A DNA stretch of 64,000 nucleotides from Nitrospira sp. (lineage in GTDB: Bacteria > Nitrospirota > Nitrospiria > Nitrospirales > Nitrospiraceae): positions 186,001 to 250,000 of the forward strand of contig JARFXQ010000002.1 of the NCBI GenBank assembly GCA_029194725.1, in the 5' to 3' direction. How positions within the stretch are numbered: position 1 is the first letter of the stretch; every line of letters begins with the position of its first letter. The notes under the pieces were generated by a model. That model had not been told where the DNA came from. It was given only the letters and a program-made list of their open reading frames with translations, and made no database searches. A program made the translations under genes and the position numbers. Below are positions 62,385 through 64,000 of the stretch, one piece after another.

Positions 62385-63153
62385 CGTCATCCCAGGTCGG
62401 ACGGCGCTGACGAACCGCCTCAAACAGGACTATTGCGGCAGCAGCCGACACATTCAGCGATTGGATCTGGCCCCGCAGAGGAATCCGGACGCGATCATCG
62501 CAATGTTGCAGGACGCCGGGCCTGATTCCCGTTCCTTCCCCCCCCAGAACCAGCCCGACCGCTTCTCGTAGGTCGATGTCCGTATATACTTTATTCGCTG
62601 ACGGCGTCACCGCGTAGAGCCACACTCCGGCCGCTTTCAACGACTCGATCGATCTGCTCAGGTTTGTCACGCGCGCAACGGGAATATGGTCGATGGCGCC
62701 GGCCGAGGCTTTGGCGACCACGGACGTAAGTCCGGCGGCCCGTCGTTCGGGGACGAATACTCCGTGGGCACCAGCCCCCTCCGCCGTGCGCAGCACGGCG
62801 CCGAGATTGTGTGGATCTTCGACTCCGTCCAAGACTACCAAGAGTGGCGCTTCTTGCCTTTCAGCAGCTCGAGCGAGGATCGACTCCTCCGTCTGATAGG
62901 CCTTTGCTGCGATAAAGGCCACAACCCCTTGGTGCTTGCCGCCGGGAACCAGCCGGTCCAAGGAGGTCAGAGGCTGAACATGAATCGGAACACCTCGTGA
63001 TCGAGCCAGCTGCACCAGATCGATGAACTGTTTGTCGGTTCGAATAACCAGCACTCGTTGTAAGGGTCTGTTTCCGGCTTTCAGCGCTTCCCGTACGGCA
63101 TGGAGGCCGTAGAGAACCTCCTGAGCATCAGCGCTTCCAGCGGGTCGTGCCAT
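62377..63153 (-). CDS. rlmB: 23S rRNA 2'-O-ribose methyltransferase RlmB (SpoU family)
   Basis: A 258-residue SpoU enzyme. The N-terminal substrate-binding domain starts YGLHAVREALKAG, and the C-terminal knot carries LDGVEDPHNLGAVLRTAEGAG (motif 1 region), LVLGGEGTGIRPGVLQHCD (motif 2) and IPLRGQIQSLNVSAAAAIVLF (motif 3). It methylates G2251 of 23S rRNA. Its start lies 26 bp inside the end of cysS, a common gene order in bacteria. Confidence 0.95.
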   Translation of the reverse strand: MARPAGSADAQEVLYGLHAVREALKAGNRPLQRVLVIRTDKQFIDLVQLARSRGVPIHVQPLTSLDRLVPGGKHQGVVAFIAAKAYQTEESILARAAERQEAPLLVVLDGVEDPHNLGAVLRTAEGAGAHGVFVPERRAAGLTSVVAKASAGAIDHIPVARVTNLSRSIESLKAAGVWLYAVTPSANKVYTDIDLREAVGLVLGGEGTGIRPGVLQHCDDRVRIPLRGQIQSLNVSAAAAIVLFEAVRQRRPTWDDVT

Positions 63154-64000
63154 CTGGCTTGTCCTCTAGCGCGATGCCCAAAGACTTTAGTTCAGCACGA
63201 ATGTTGTCAGCTCTTTTGAAGTCTCTTTTCTTCTTTGCCTCGATGCGTTCAGCCACTTTTCCGTCGATGTCCGCCTCCGTCATTTGTTTTGCTGCTATTA
63301 CGGTTGGTGGAAAGGTTTCAAGATCCGAATGAGCGGGCTTTGATACAATGCGAACGTTGAAATCCCACCGATCTAGTTGAAACAATCCCAACACGGCGCC
63401 GAGGGAACCAAATGCCCGGCGCGCGGTCTGTCTGTCTTCTGTAGAAAGACCGACTCCCAAGAATTTGTTCATATTGCTCCGCAAACCCTGCAAGGCGGCA
63501 ATTGCAGCGGGAGTATTGAGATCGTTATCCATTGCCTGGACGAACGATGCCCTGGCCCGCTCGATCACAGCCGTGAGAGGGTCGCCATCGCCTCCTCCCG
63601 TTTTGCCCGGCTCGTTCAACCGGTTGAAAAGATCATAAAATCCGTTCAAGGCATTCTTGGCTTCCTTGATTGCCTGGTCTGAAAAATCAAGCGGCCCATG
63701 GTAATGTGTTGAAAGGAGAAAGTATCGAAGGATTTCACCTGTAACCTCTTCCGACCATTCCGACTTCTCAAAGATCTCCCGGATTGTGAAAAAGTTTCCG
63801 AGCGACTTGGACATCTTCTCTTTGTTGATCTGGACGAACCCGTTGTGGACCCAATAGCGCGCAAATTCTTTTCCTGTCGCCCCGCATGATTGGGCAATCT
63901 CGTTTTCATGATGCGGGAAGATCAGATCCATCCCGCCGCCATGGATGTCGAATGTTTCACCGAGGTGCCGGATCGACATGGCTGAACACTCGATATGCCA
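63128..64000 (-). CDS. cysS: Cysteinyl-tRNA synthetase (5' end outside window)
   Basis: The frame is open to the right edge of the window, so only the C-terminal 290 residues are visible. WHIECSAMSIRHLGETFDIH followed by GGGMDLIFPHHENEIAQS is the zinc/HIGH-distal block of CysRS. The KMSKS motif appears as KMSKSLGNFFT near visible residue 62, and the DALR-type anticodon-binding domain follows. It charges tRNA-Cys in the cytoplasm. The gene shares a 26-bp overlap with rlmB and is likely co-transcribed with it. Confidence 0.97.
   Translation of the reverse strand, partial: WHIECSAMSIRHLGETFDIHGGGMDLIFPHHENEIAQSCGATGKEFARYWVHNGFVQINKEKMSKSLGNFFTIREIFEKSEWSEEVTGEILRYFLLSTHYHGPLDFSDQAIKEAKNALNGFYDLFNRLNEPGKTGGGDGDPLTAVIERARASFVQAMDNDLNTPAAIAALQGLRSNMNKFLGVGLSTEDRQTARRAFGSLGAVLGLFQLDRWDFNVRIVSKPAHSDLETFPPTVIAAKQMTEADIDGKVAERIEAKKKRDFKRADNIRAELKSLGIALEDKPDGTTRWKR

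Overview
The window reads as a stretch of chromosome from a Gram-negative bacterium. It carries OmpA, AsmA, DUF481 and PilY1-type envelope proteins, lipid A-type glycosyltransferases and many predicted secreted proteins. Gene content (multi-domain sensor kinases, a guanidine hydrolase operon, a type IV pilus system, four-helix-bundle insertions) and base composition suggest Nitrospira or a close relative in Nitrospirota. This is an inference from style and content; the window has no rRNA or other phylogenetic marker except ftsY, cysS and rlmB, which could be used for placement.

Layout. 1-8.5 kb: the 3' part of a large AAA/TPR signalling ATPase, an MBL hydrolase, a SirB1-like protein, a Lon-N/ABC export operon, a CrtC/AttH-like secreted protein and a PepSY protein. 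9-11.8 kb: tryptophan 2,3-dioxygenase coupled to a kynureninase-like enzyme, then a SnoaL-like protein. 11.9-17.3 kb: an envelope-stress set on the minus strand (OmpA lipoprotein, MscL, DUF481 barrel, MscS, AsmA). 17.3-19.5 kb: a small ORF, a VapBC toxin-antitoxin pair with a palindromic operator, and an APH-fold phosphotransferase. 19.5-23 kb: a MITE-like element and then the highlight, a guanidine-I (ykkC) riboswitch with its own promoter, a 25-codon leader ORF, an APC-family permease and a long ureohydrolase, which together look like a guanidine uptake and hydrolysis operon. 23-30.6 kb: a MidA-type methyltransferase, a GAF-GAF-sigma54 activator, a TerB/Coq4-like fusion, a methyltransferase/SnoaL fusion and secreted hypotheticals.

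30.8-34.2 kb: a lipid-glycan operon (GT2, LAB_N, GT39) interrupted by a four-helix-bundle (23S IVS-type) gene that is bracketed by inverted arrays of a 7-mer. 34.5-38.4 kb: a MASE1-PAS-HisKA_2 kinase translationally coupled to a REC-PAS-HisKA-HATPase-REC hybrid kinase. 38.4-46.3 kb: PAP2 phosphatase, TolB-like propeller, M1 peptidase and double-receiver protein, then the coupled housekeeping set phoH-ybeY-ftsY.

46.4-62 kb: type IV pilus assembly. There are two separate minor-pseudopilin cassettes (fimT-pilV-pilW-pilX each), PilY1, a PilB ATPase, a PilZ protein and the prepilin peptidase PilD, with a LuxR-type regulator divergent from pilD. The window ends with rlmB and the 3' part of cysS. 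No CRISPR array, tRNA, rRNA or complete IS was seen.
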